Assembly: GCA_900548725.1 (NCBI GenBank)
Contig: URLV01000001.1
Span: 44,575-108,574 of the forward strand
Direction of reading: 5' to 3'
From: an uncultured Mycoplasmatota bacterium
Lineage (GTDB): Bacteria > Bacillota_I > Bacilli_A > RF39 > UBA660
Length of the DNA stretch: 64,000 bases
Every line of letters starts with the position of its first letter. Position 1 is the first letter of the stretch. The notes below the pieces were generated by a model that saw only the letters and a list, made by a program, of their open reading frames with translations, was not told where the DNA came from and did no database searches. Shown here piece after piece: positions 6,856 to 15,268 of the stretch. Both the position numbers and the translations under genes were made by a program.

Positions 6856-7806
6856 TTATCTTGACATACCTCGGGATTGTGAAATACCTTCACTGATAAA
6901 ATATTTATCTTCAGCCGAATCATATGAATAAGTATTTCTACCAATTGCATATTCTCTTAATCCTTCTGCTACTTTAGGATTACTTTCCCTTTGAATCATT
7001 GCTTCAATTTCTTCTTGAGATAATGGAGGAATAACCACATTTTGTGGATATGGGTCATAACCACCTAATAGTATCATATCACTTAAACCATGTTCTTGAT
7101 TTAAAGGAGTAATCGCACTATATCTAATTCCTCTTTTTTTATCTTCACTAAGAATTCTTGCAGTATCTAATTTATCCCTTACTAATAAAGTCCTTGATTC
7201 ATATTTATCATTCCAAAACCCAGAATCAAATGCTTGTCTTGGAATATAAAGCATTGAATCAATACTAGCTCTATCAAAAGTTTCAGATAATTTTCCTTTA
7301 GTAAAACTCTTATATTCTCTGTCTCTCATAACACCATTAGATGTATAATATTTTTTTTCAGACCAAGTAGAATTATTGCATTCATCCATTTTGCAGTCTA
7401 TATTATTCACCCTAGAACCATTAGTAGTTAAAGTAATAAATCCGTATTCATCAATTGTTGCCACTTCTTCAATGACATCTTTTTCTCTAATACTTTGTCC
7501 ATTTAAACCAATAAACGGTTTTTCTTCTTCTGTTCTAACACATCTAAATGTTTCAGGATTCGAACTCGAAATACTCATTGAATATTTTTTACCATCAGAA
7601 GAAATCCAATCAAACGATATATTTCTGTTTTCTTCTTTAACAGTTGTGGTTTTAACAGATTCAGACATTCCCATTTGGCTTATTAAACCATCAATTTGCG
7701 AGATGACAGAACCAAATGCAGGATTCTCTAAAAAGCTCTTGTCAATGCCTAAACCTATAATACGTTGACTAAGTTTATCTCTTAATTCTTTCACAGTATA
7801 ATACAT
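6856..7806 (-). CDS. hypothetical protein, compositionally unlike neighbours
   Basis: This is a 316-residue soluble protein with an AGAGGTG ribosome site. The N-terminus (about 1-45) is helical. The middle is beta-rich and polar (NISFDWISSDGKKYSMSIS near 63; YTSNGVMRDREYKSFTKGKL near 153). The C-terminus has a short acidic segment PPLSQEEIEAMIQRESNPKV near residue 260. It ends ISQSRGMSR. No signal peptide or membrane helix is seen, and no family is recognised. The DNA is visibly less AT-rich and uses Arg, Gly and Pro codons more than nearby genes, which may indicate recent transfer. Confidence 0.6.
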   Translation of the reverse strand: MYYTVKELRDKLSQRIIGLGIDKSFLENPAFGSVISQIDGLISQMGMSESVKTTTVKEENRNISFDWISSDGKKYSMSISSSNPETFRCVRTEEEKPFIGLNGQSIREKDVIEEVATIDEYGFITLTTNGSRVNNIDCKMDECNNSTWSEKKYYTSNGVMRDREYKSFTKGKLSETFDRASIDSMLYIPRQAFDSGFWNDKYESRTLLVRDKLDTARILSEDKKRGIRYSAITPLNQEHGLSDMILLGGYDPYPQNVVIPPLSQEEIEAMIQRESNPKVAEGLREYAIGRNTYSYDSAEDKYFISEGISQSRGMSR

Positions 7807-8009
7807 TAATATAACACCTCTTCTAAATTCATAATTTTTCCTTCTTTCCTATAATTTAATAAATCATTCACACTAAACAACCTAAAAACATAATACTCTC
7901 CACAACCACTCCTATCGTTACAATTAAATTATAGCAAAATATTTTGTCGTATGCTAGGGGCAAGTGAATAAAAATGTAAAAATAATGGGACAATTTAATT
8001 GGTGATTAC
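7807..8009. other. intergenic region between divergent genes
   Basis: About 200 bp separate the minus-strand gene at 6856 from the XRE gene. It holds no ORF. Near 7946 there is TTGTCGTATGCTAGGGG, which resembles TGTCGTCTAGCAG upstream of the other XRE gene (about 51647). These may be regulator sites. Confidence 0.3.
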
Positions 8010-8444
8010 ATGTCTTTAAATAAACTAATTGAAATAAGAGAAAAGAAAAACCTATCACAAAGAGCAATGGCAAACGAATTAAATGTAAGTAAATCAACAT
8101 ACGCTAGATGGGAAACATTAGAACAATATATTCCACTAACAAAATTAAATACTATATGTAATAAATATAAAATAAGTATGGATTACTTAATGGGATTAAC
8201 TAAACAAAATAAAAAATATCCAATTGTAAAAGAATTAGATAAAAAATTAATAGGAAGTAATTTAAAAAAAATAAGAAAAGATAATAATGTAAATCAAGAA
8301 TATATAGCAAGTATTTTTAATACTACTCATTCAACTATAAGCGCATACGAAAATGGAAAAACATTAATATTAACAATATTTTTAGTAGAATTTTGTAAGC
8401 AATTCAACGTATCTATGGATGAAATATGTAAAACAAAATTATAA
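8010..8444 (+). CDS. XRE-family regulator with two helix-turn-helix domains
   Basis: The 144-residue protein contains two consecutive Cro/CI-type domains. The first spans about 5-65 (SQRAMANELNVSKSTYARWE, ending MDYLMGLT). The second spans about 79-142 (NQEYIASIFNTTHSTISAYE, ending MDEIC). Duplicated domains in one chain could bind a paired half-site as a monomer. The first domain has the canonical recognition-helix spacing. No sensor domain is present. The gene is divergent from the 316-residue gene and convergent with the MgtC-like gene. Confidence 0.8.
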   Translation: MSLNKLIEIREKKNLSQRAMANELNVSKSTYARWETLEQYIPLTKLNTICNKYKISMDYLMGLTKQNKKYPIVKELDKKLIGSNLKKIRKDNNVNQEYIASIFNTTHSTISAYENGKTLILTIFLVEFCKQFNVSMDEICKTKL

Positions 8445-8459
8445 AATTATTTCACTACA

Positions 8460-8505
8460 AAAAAATAATTGCAAAAACTATAAACATACTTTGCAATTAT
8501 TTTTT
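8460..8505. terminator. bidirectional terminator
   Basis: A 15-bp perfect stem, AAAAATAATTGCAAA (8461-8475) with its complement at 8490-8504, has an A-run and a T-run at the ends. It separates the convergent XRE and MgtC-like genes and overlaps the MgtC stop codon. Confidence 0.8.
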
Positions 8506-9211
8506 AATCTCTATCATCCTCATCTTCATTATTTATATCTTTATAATTAAAATGAGCCCATTTAATACTTATAATATTTACATTAGAACTAAGAACATTA
8601 ACAACACTTTCTACTCTATTAGGTTCATTAGTAATAATATTAGCACGTAATTTAACCTCATCTTTAGTTATTTCATTTTTTTCTAAACTTTCTAAAGTTA
8701 ATCTATTATTTTCTAAAGAATTATATAAAATATTTCTAATATCCATTTCTGCATCTTTTTTGCATTCAATTCTTATACTACATAATTCTAAATTATTTTT
8801 CTTAATAACATCCATAATTTTAATAGATACAATTCTTAAAACAACATTTGATATCAATACAAATAATGTTCCAATACTAGCTTCAAAAAGCATTCCAGTA
8901 GAACACAAAACACCTATAGCAGCAACACACCATAAAGTAGCAGCGGTGTTAAGACCTTTTATCTTTGAACCATCCCTTAAAATAACACCAGCACCTAAAA
9001 AACCTATACCACTAACAACTTGAGCTGCAATTCTAGCATGATCATTTACTCCAATACCAAAAGACACAGTAACAAACATAAATGCCCCCAAACAAACTAA
9101 CACATTAGTTCTCAAACCTACCATTCTATGTCTATATTGTCTTTCTAATCCAACTAATAAACTCAATATAAAACAAACACTAATTCTAATTAAAAAAGTT
9201 GTATAACTCAT
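8504..9211 (-). CDS. MgtC/SapB-family membrane protein
   Basis: This 235-residue protein has the MgtC/SapB signature GLERQYRHRMVGLRTNVLVC near residues 20-39, then GIGFLGAGVILRD and GLNTAATLWCVAAIG, and four to five membrane helices. A cytoplasmic ACT-like C-terminal domain of about 90 residues (CSIRIECKKDAEMD onward) follows. Family members are linked to magnesium homeostasis and survival under Mg limitation; the transported substrate is unclear. The start is the ATG at 9211 behind GAAAGGGGA; an in-frame upstream extension has no ribosome site. Confidence 0.85.
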   Translation of the reverse strand: MSYTTFLIRISVCFILSLLVGLERQYRHRMVGLRTNVLVCLGAFMFVTVSFGIGVNDHARIAAQVVSGIGFLGAGVILRDGSKIKGLNTAATLWCVAAIGVLCSTGMLFEASIGTLFVLISNVVLRIVSIKIMDVIKKNNLELCSIRIECKKDAEMDIRNILYNSLENNRLTLESLEKNEITKDEVKLRANIITNEPNRVESVVNVLSSNVNIISIKWAHFNYKDINNEDEDDRD

Positions 9212-9296
9212 AAATAATCCCCTTTCAGAACCATCGATTATACTACAATATATTATAAAAATAAAGTATAAATTCAAAAAAATAGCACATAACGTA

Positions 9297-10022
9297 CTAC
9301 TTTTTACCAAACAACAAAAATCCTTTTTTATTATTAACTTTTTTCTTCTTATACAAATTTAAATATTCACCTAAAGCTTTACTTTGTTTAAAAGGAAACA
9401 AGAACGAATATTTTTCTCTATTTTTATCTTGTATATCCTTAATATGTTTTTTTAATTCTTCATATTTTACTATTAAATCATTATCCTTAGCAAAACGTCT
9501 TATCTTAACCAATACTTTAGTAGAATAAATATAATCTAGTACAATTATTCCAAAGAATATTCCTAAAATAAATGAGAATGATTGATTAACTTTAAACCAA
9601 TCTAAAGCATTCATAATTTTATCAGCAATAAAGTAATAATATACAGCTCCTAACAAAGTCCATATAAGTGTAAATTGAGGACATATAATTCCTTTAAAAT
9701 TACCAGGCATATCACTATAATCCCATAATTTAACTCCACTAGCTTCAATAAATATTAATCCACCAATTAATTCAATCAAAGTCATAGATAACCCCATTAA
9801 TATAATTATCAAAAAAGGATTAACAACCAACTTAGAAAATATTAAATATATAACGGTTAAAGTACAAAGCCCAAAACCATATATAGGCAAATAAGGTCCA
9901 ACTAAAAAACCTGGATTAACCCATTTTTTATGAACTATTCTTCTAAAAAACAATTCTAATACATATCCAAATGTACTTCCTATAAAAAATATAAATACAA
10001 AATATAAAAACCAAGACATCAT
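9297..10022 (-). CDS. CmpB-like putative ABC-transporter permease family protein
   Basis: This polytopic membrane protein of about 241 residues has the family pattern GYVLELFFRRIVHKKWVNPG, then GPYLPIYGFG near 45, ELIGG and WDYSDMPGNFKG, with about six helices and a basic C-terminal tail (KKKKVNNKKGF). The family (PF06541, annotated 'putative ABC transporter permease') has no proven substrate. The ATG at 10022 overlaps the stop of the preceding gene (ATGA) and sits behind AAAGGAG. The next gene upstream carries a second copy of the same domain, so the two may form a heteromer. Confidence 0.7.
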   Translation of the reverse strand: MMSWFLYFVFIFFIGSTFGYVLELFFRRIVHKKWVNPGFLVGPYLPIYGFGLCTLTVIYLIFSKLVVNPFLIIILMGLSMTLIELIGGLIFIEASGVKLWDYSDMPGNFKGIICPQFTLIWTLLGAVYYYFIADKIMNALDWFKVNQSFSFILGIFFGIIVLDYIYSTKVLVKIRRFAKDNDLIVKYEELKKHIKDIQDKNREKYSFLFPFKQSKALGEYLNLYKKKKVNNKKGFLLFGKK

Positions 10023-11557
10023 AACCACTCCTTTAACATTATATAAAACGTTATACCTTCTCCACTATTGGGTCTTATTTTAGTAAAACATAAATCTATT
10101 AAATATAATACTACCAATATAATAACAATTATTTTCTTAGATTTCAAATTAATTTTTCTATATATATTATTTAATAAAGGCGCTAGAAAATATGTAAATA
10201 CCATACATCCAAGGCCAAATACTAATAATCCCTCTAAGCAAACTCTACCTTGTATATTTAAAAAGAATCCATCATAATCCCAATATCTATTATGTAAAAA
10301 TGTTTCTAAATAAACAGCAGTAAAATATTCAATCAATCCACATAAAATAGTCGAATACAAAAATATTTTCCAAGGTTTGTTTCTATATTTTTTAAATAAA
10401 ACTATAACACAAGTTGCACCATAACCATATATTGGAAGCCAAGGTCCATACATCGTACCTTTATTAACAAATTTTCCTTGAACAAATAAATTTAAAAGTA
10501 CTTCCCAACACCAACCAATCATAGCACACGTAAAGAAAAACATTATTATAGTCCAAACATCATAATCAGCCTTATAATCTAACTTTAAAAAATTAAACAT
10601 TTTCTTTTCTGGTATAAAATACTTATCATTAGGGTAATAACCATCATTATATTTATTACCATCTAACATTTCATCTTTAAAATATTTTCTATATTTTTTC
10701 TTATTCTTTTTTAAAAACTCATTTCTTATATTAAAATAAAATTCTGAATAAATACTTTCTCTATAAACATCAAAATAAAATATATTACTAATATTAAATG
10801 TTAAAGAACCTAAAATAATATATCCAATAAAACTAAATTGTATTTTAAACAAATTAAATTTATTACCGTTCATCATTTCATTACTCAATATAAAAGCATC
10901 TTTCCTACTTATAGTAGGATTTTCACTTACAATATAATCTATCATAAAATATGAATAATACTTAATAATTCCACCAATAATAGTTAAAAACCACAAAAAC
11001 AAATAAATTGTTTTACATAACATTATATAAGCAATATTAATAGTCTTTTTAACTTTATAAACAAACATTATTCTATCAACATTAACTTTTTTATATCTAC
11101 TATGTTCCAAATAATATCTATTTTTACCAACTAATATAATATTCTGTATAAATATATAAATTAAAATAAATAACAAAAATCCAAAAATTTTTATAAAGAA
11201 TTTAGGTATAGATTTAATAGTAATAAATTCTAATATCGCATCAACAAAACCTAATACTAAAGAACTACTACCATTCATCTTATTAAAGAAAACAGATAAT
11301 ACTCCTCTAGTAGGTTTATAACTTTTAGTAATATCAATTACTTTTTTAGCAGAATTCACTATATTATTATATATATATAAATTATTCTTACTTATAACAT
11401 TATTACCAATATTACTGAAACTATCAGATATAAAACTATTATATTTATATCCACCACTAACAATAATTACAAAAAGAAAACTAATTATTATACTATGCCA
11501 ATAATTATATTTAACTTTTTTCTTCGCTCTTTCTTTAATACTTCTATTACTGCTCAT
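10019..11557 (-). CDS. DUF975-CmpB fusion membrane protein
   Basis: The 512-residue protein has two parts. Residues 1-280 resemble DUF975 (SIKERAKKKVKYNYWHSIII, then four helices with a Ser/Asn-rich exposed loop). Residues about 335-512 repeat the CmpB domain (MIGWCWEVLLNLFVQGKFVN, then GPWLPIYGYG and NRYWDYDGFF). In other Firmicutes these domains are commonly separate. It overlaps the downstream CmpB gene by four bases. Both products share the GP-LPIYG and WDY motifs, consistent with gene duplication. Confidence 0.7.
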   Translation of the reverse strand: MSSNRSIKERAKKKVKYNYWHSIIISFLFVIIVSGGYKYNSFISDSFSNIGNNVISKNNLYIYNNIVNSAKKVIDITKSYKPTRGVLSVFFNKMNGSSSLVLGFVDAILEFITIKSIPKFFIKIFGFLLFILIYIFIQNIILVGKNRYYLEHSRYKKVNVDRIMFVYKVKKTINIAYIMLCKTIYLFLWFLTIIGGIIKYYSYFMIDYIVSENPTISRKDAFILSNEMMNGNKFNLFKIQFSFIGYIILGSLTFNISNIFYFDVYRESIYSEFYFNIRNEFLKKNKKKYRKYFKDEMLDGNKYNDGYYPNDKYFIPEKKMFNFLKLDYKADYDVWTIIMFFFTCAMIGWCWEVLLNLFVQGKFVNKGTMYGPWLPIYGYGATCVIVLFKKYRNKPWKIFLYSTILCGLIEYFTAVYLETFLHNRYWDYDGFFLNIQGRVCLEGLLVFGLGCMVFTYFLAPLLNNIYRKINLKSKKIIVIILVVLYLIDLCFTKIRPNSGEGITFYIMLKEWL

Positions 11558-11707
11558 AACAACCTCTTTTATATAATAATAATATATTATATTTTTTTAA
11601 TATATTCAACCTCATAAGATAAATAACATATGTTATTTAAACCAAGGCAAAAGCATATAAACAATTTTACTTATTTCATATGATATATTAGAAAAGGAAT
11701 GATTTTT

Positions 11708-12079
11708 ATGAATAACTTTTCTATAGATTTTATAATTGGCGGATGCGATATATTATTTAAAACATTATTAGTGTTTATAATAATAGATTATATTACAGGT
11801 CTTCTAAGAGCTATATACACAAAAAAATTAAGTAGTAAAATAGGTGCAAAAGGTATTATAAAAAAAGTAGGATATATATTTATAGTAATACTTGCAGCAT
11901 TATTAGATAAATTATTAAATAGTACTGGCAATATTAGAAATATTGTAATATATATGTTTATCGCAAACGAAGGTATATCTATATTAGAAAATTGGACTAG
12001 TATGGGTATAAAAATACCTAAAATTTTAAAAGACAAATTTAATGACATCAATAAAGATATTGATGATAAGAATAAATAA
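11708..12079 (+). CDS. phage-type holin family protein
   Basis: This 123-residue protein has three or four hydrophobic segments and the Holin_4_1/TcdE pattern: VFIIIDYITGLLRAIYTKKL, then SSKIGAKGIIKKVGYIF and NEGISILENWTSMG, with a charged tail (KDKFNDINKDIDDKNK). Phage holins form membrane pores, and TcdE-like members aid toxin or endolysin release. The second ATG (11708) fits the AAAAGGA site; the first (11699) abuts it. No phage gene or endolysin is adjacent, so this is an isolated, probably domesticated, copy. Confidence 0.8.
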   Translation: MNNFSIDFIIGGCDILFKTLLVFIIIDYITGLLRAIYTKKLSSKIGAKGIIKKVGYIFIVILAALLDKLLNSTGNIRNIVIYMFIANEGISILENWTSMGIKIPKILKDKFNDINKDIDDKNK

Positions 12080-12156
12080 ACTTAATTACACATGTATATT
12101 AACTTGATTTAAATAATTTTTCCTAAACTAATACACTAACCTCCTCAAACTTTTAT

Positions 12157-12180
12157 AGACTACATTATTGTAGTCTTTTA
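12157..12180 (+). terminator. terminator downstream of the holin gene
   Basis: AGACTACA (12157-12164) pairs with TGTAGTCT (12169-12176) across a TTAT loop, followed by TTTT on the plus strand. Confidence 0.65.
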
Positions 12181-12245
12181 AAATGCTTTAGTATTATTTT
12201 TCATAAATATTTTTCAATTATTTATAATTTAATTTTTATGCAAAT

Positions 12246-12266
12246 AAAAAGCCCTATAAAATAGGG
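12246..12266 (-). terminator. terminator of tRNA-Cys
   Basis: On the minus strand CCCTAT pairs with ATAGGG across a short T-rich loop, followed by GC and a T-run (12250-12246), a few bases past the tRNA 3' end. Confidence 0.7.
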
Positions 12267-12277
12267 AATAATTCAAT

Positions 12278-12351
12278 TGGAGGACCCAGTCGGATTTGAA
12301 CCAACGATCAGGGAGTTGCAGTCCCATGCCTTACCACTTGGCTATGGATCC
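12278..12351 (-). tRNA. tRNA-Cys (anticodon GCA)
   Basis: On the minus strand the acceptor GGATCCA pairs with TGGGTCC. The anticodon loop CTGCAAC sits on a GGGA/TCCC stem and gives GCA. The T-arm GTTGG-TTCAAAT-CCGAC is intact, the discriminator is U73 as expected for Cys, and CCA is encoded. It stands alone rather than in a tRNA cluster. Confidence 0.95.
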
Positions 12352-12493
12352 ATATCAAAAATTAACAAATAAATTTATCAATTCATGTAAATTATTTTAC
12401 ACTAAGATATATCTTTTGTCAATTCAAATACTAAAATTTATATAAAATATTCTAATATATTATATGTAAAAATTATACATATATTAGTTTATA

Positions 12494-13813
12494 CTATTCT
12501 TTAGTTACTAATTCTTTATATCTTTTTCCTTTTTCTTCAAAGTTTCTAAATTGATTATAACTAGGCGCAGCAGGAGACAAAAGACAAGCACATTTAGTTT
12601 CCTTTTTTGCTATCAAAACTGCTTCTTCTAAAGTATTTACTAAATATATTTTTCCTCTAGTTAATCTAGTTGCCAACTTATGCCCAGTTTCTGGCATACA
12701 TATAAAATTACTTATATTAGAATTATTTAAATAATTTATTAAATTATCATAATTTATACCCCTATCTTGACCTCCAAAAATTAAAGTATCAACATCAGTA
12801 TAAGCTTTTAAACAATTTATAGTTGCTTCAGGAATTGTAGCAATAGTATCATTATAATATTTTATATTATTATATGTGCCTACCATTTCCATTCTATGTT
12901 CTAGTGGTTTAAAATTATTAATAGTATTAACCGCTTTATTTAAATCCAAACCTAATAAAATTGAAATTCTAATCACAAACATTATATTAGATAAATTATG
13001 TTCTCCCAATAAATATCTCTTTTCATTAACACTGTAAACTTTTATATTATTAAAATATATTTCATTATCAACAATTTTAAATTCATTTTCTATATCTAAA
13101 ATATGTGCTTTATAATTAAATTTACTAATATAATTATTAATATTAGGAGATGTAGAAGTATACAAAGCATAATCATTTTCATTTTGAAATTTAAAAATAT
13201 TTAATTTAGATAAATGATATTTTTCTATTGAACCATGATAGTTTAAGTGATCTTCATACAAATTTAATATAACTGAAATATGTGGTGAATATTTAACTAA
13301 TTCAAGTTGATAGCTAGACATTTCAATAACTAACTTAGTATCATTTGTTATATCATCTAAATAATCTAATACTGGATTCCCAACATTACCTATCAACATA
13401 CATTTAACATTTTGTTCTTTTAAAACATTATACAATAGTGTTGAAGTAGTACTCTTACCCTTTGTACCTGTTATGCCAATCACATTATCTCTAAAATTTT
13501 CTAAAACAATTTCTATTTGTGAGGTAACCTTATCTATTATGTCATCAATATTTTCTATTTTAATTCCAGGTGATTTTATTATTAAATCATAAATCGACAA
13601 ATTATTTAAATAAGAATCACCCAATACAAATTCTAAATTGTTATCATATTTTACAATTAAATTATTACATATATTTTCATTTCTATCTACTATAGTCAAT
13701 TTTTTATTAGGCAAATGCTTCCTAATATATCTATAAGTAGATATTCCTTCTTTACCAAAACCTAATATTGCTATATTTTTATTTTCTATTTCTGAAATAA
13801 TTCTATTTAACAT
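12494..13813 (-). CDS. murD: UDP-MurNAc-L-Ala:glutamate ligase, MurD2-like (probably L-Glu specific)
   Basis: The 439-residue Mur ligase has an N-terminal Rossmann domain (AILGFGKEGIS), the central ATPase loop GITGTKGKSTTSTLLYNV (about 114-131), HLNYHGS, and a C-terminal domain with HRMEMVGTYN. The D-Glu-binding motif of ordinary MurD (NDSKATN, with Lys and Thr contacting the substrate) is replaced by NDTIATIPEA, and the C-terminal loop reads LLSPAAPSYNQF rather than LLSPACASxDQF. Both changes resemble MurD2 of Xanthomonas, which adds L-Glu. The gene overlaps the murL homologue by 11 bases. The pair would add L-Glu to UDP-MurNAc-L-Ala and then invert it to D-Glu in the cytoplasm. Confidence 0.75.
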   Translation of the reverse strand: MLNRIISEIENKNIAILGFGKEGISTYRYIRKHLPNKKLTIVDRNENICNNLIVKYDNNLEFVLGDSYLNNLSIYDLIIKSPGIKIENIDDIIDKVTSQIEIVLENFRDNVIGITGTKGKSTTSTLLYNVLKEQNVKCMLIGNVGNPVLDYLDDITNDTKLVIEMSSYQLELVKYSPHISVILNLYEDHLNYHGSIEKYHLSKLNIFKFQNENDYALYTSTSPNINNYISKFNYKAHILDIENEFKIVDNEIYFNNIKVYSVNEKRYLLGEHNLSNIMFVIRISILLGLDLNKAVNTINNFKPLEHRMEMVGTYNNIKYYNDTIATIPEATINCLKAYTDVDTLIFGGQDRGINYDNLINYLNNSNISNFICMPETGHKLATRLTRGKIYLVNTLEEAVLIAKKETKCACLLSPAAPSYNQFRNFEEKGKRYKELVTKE

Positions 13814-15143
13814 ATTTATCTAATTCTCCTTTTAATAGATTAACAAATTCAAAATCTAAATTATTTTCATTATTCCATCTTTTCTCAAATTTTATAGAAT
13901 CATTTTTCATCTCAAAATTATCTTTATAATACTTTAACAAAAATGGTAAATTTTCTGTTTTATTAATAACATTTTTTAAAGCATAATTAACCTCATCATA
14001 AGTACCTACACATTCAAATGGTTTTACCTCCCCATTCCCAGTTAATTCTATAAAAGTTTTTAATAATTCTTCATTTTCAAATAATTCTTCTTTAAATATA
14101 TTTACTAACTCATCTTTATATAAAAATGGACTTAAAATTATATATACAAAAAGACATTTAGGACAATTACAACACCATACCCATGGCTTTTGTTTGCTAC
14201 CAACATTACAGCTCTTAAACACTTGATGATATTTTTTATAATTTGAAAATAGTAGAGCAATCTGATATTCAGATAAAGGTCTCAACAAACTAAAATACTT
14301 AATATCAATTTTAAAGTATTTTTTTGTATAATTATTAAAATCATTTTCAAATTCAAATGTTTTAGAATATTGATGATTTATTTTTGTTCCTTCAACATTC
14401 GATTCATTTGCACTAGATTCATTTGATAAAACAATATATTTCTTCTTATATACAAATGCACTCAAAAAAGATGTAAATGCAACCAAAGCACTAAATGGTG
14501 TATGTCCATTAATAAAACCTTGACTATTTAATTCAATAAGCTTTTTATCAATACTTCTTTTAACTACAATTATCTCATCATCATTATATCCAGCAATTTT
14601 TGTACAATCTAAATTTACCTCTTTAGGATTAATAATAAATGGAGTATTTATATTTCTTTGAGATTTTAATACTTCTAAAGTCACATTCGAGTCTTTACCA
14701 CCACCTACTGGTATAAGGTTACCTACACCAACAAATTCAGGATAAGTTATTTTATTCTCATCAACAACACAACTTATATTCATAAAATCGTCATAATTCA
14801 CATTTATATTATTAGTATAAAACAGTTCACCTAATCCATAAAAATATAATTTTTTAAAAAAATTTATCTGTTCTTCATTTAAATATCCAGCTTTAATAAT
14901 AACATTTTTACTACAAGTACATTTCCAATAACTGATTAATTCCACTAAACCTATATGGAAAATTAAATAATCAGTAAAAGAATTTCGTTCAAATTTTTTT
15001 AATTCTAAAGTAGGATAAAAATGAGTTAAATCAGGTATATTAAAATCATAAGTTATTAACATTTTATCATCTTTAGTTTGTACATTAAATCCTTCATAAA
15101 TAAAAGTATCATATTTATTTCTCAATAAATTGTAAACATCCAT
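13803..15143 (-). CDS. murL: UDP-MurNAc-L-Ala-L-Glu epimerase, MurL-like
   Basis: This 446-residue protein carries the PP-loop-like motif NLIPVGGGKDSNVTLEVL (about 162-179) of MurL, then KYIVLSNESSANESNVEGTK and a Cys-rich segment KPWVWCCNCPKCLF near 319. MurL epimerises the terminal L-Glu of UDP-MurNAc-L-Ala-L-Glu using ATP and Mg2+, replacing glutamate racemase MurI. Adjacency to a MurD2-like ligase with overlapping reading frames strongly supports the function. The start at 15143 lies behind TTAGGTGG. The alternative, an unrelated PP-loop enzyme, is unlikely given the pairing. Confidence 0.8.
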   Translation of the reverse strand: MDVYNLLRNKYDTFIYEGFNVQTKDDKMLITYDFNIPDLTHFYPTLELKKFERNSFTDYLIFHIGLVELISYWKCTCSKNVIIKAGYLNEEQINFFKKLYFYGLGELFYTNNINVNYDDFMNISCVVDENKITYPEFVGVGNLIPVGGGKDSNVTLEVLKSQRNINTPFIINPKEVNLDCTKIAGYNDDEIIVVKRSIDKKLIELNSQGFINGHTPFSALVAFTSFLSAFVYKKKYIVLSNESSANESNVEGTKINHQYSKTFEFENDFNNYTKKYFKIDIKYFSLLRPLSEYQIALLFSNYKKYHQVFKSCNVGSKQKPWVWCCNCPKCLFVYIILSPFLYKDELVNIFKEELFENEELLKTFIELTGNGEVKPFECVGTYDEVNYALKNVINKTENLPFLLKYYKDNFEMKNDSIKFEKRWNNENNLDFEFVNLLKGELDKYVK

Positions 15144-15230
15144 TAATACCACCTAATAACATTATACTATAAAATACGTTTTTTTATAATTTACTAATGA
15201 TTTAATTTACACAAATTATATAAAAAAAAG

Positions 15231-15265
15231 AAAAAAACCTAATAAAATATAAAATTTATATTAGG
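15231..15265 (-). terminator. terminator of the 520-residue membrane protein gene
   Basis: CCTAATA (15238-15244) and TATTAGG (15259-15265) form a stem, with a long T-run on the minus strand after the hairpin. Confidence 0.7.
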
Positions 15266-15268
15266 ATT

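Noticed and set aside
11708..12079. Prophage
   Set aside because: Only a single holin gene is present. No integrase, structural, lysis or packaging gene is near it.
12120..12190. Second type I toxin-antitoxin locus after the holin gene
   Set aside because: There is a hairpin but no small hydrophobic ORF with a ribosome site and no convergent promoter; a simple terminator explains it.
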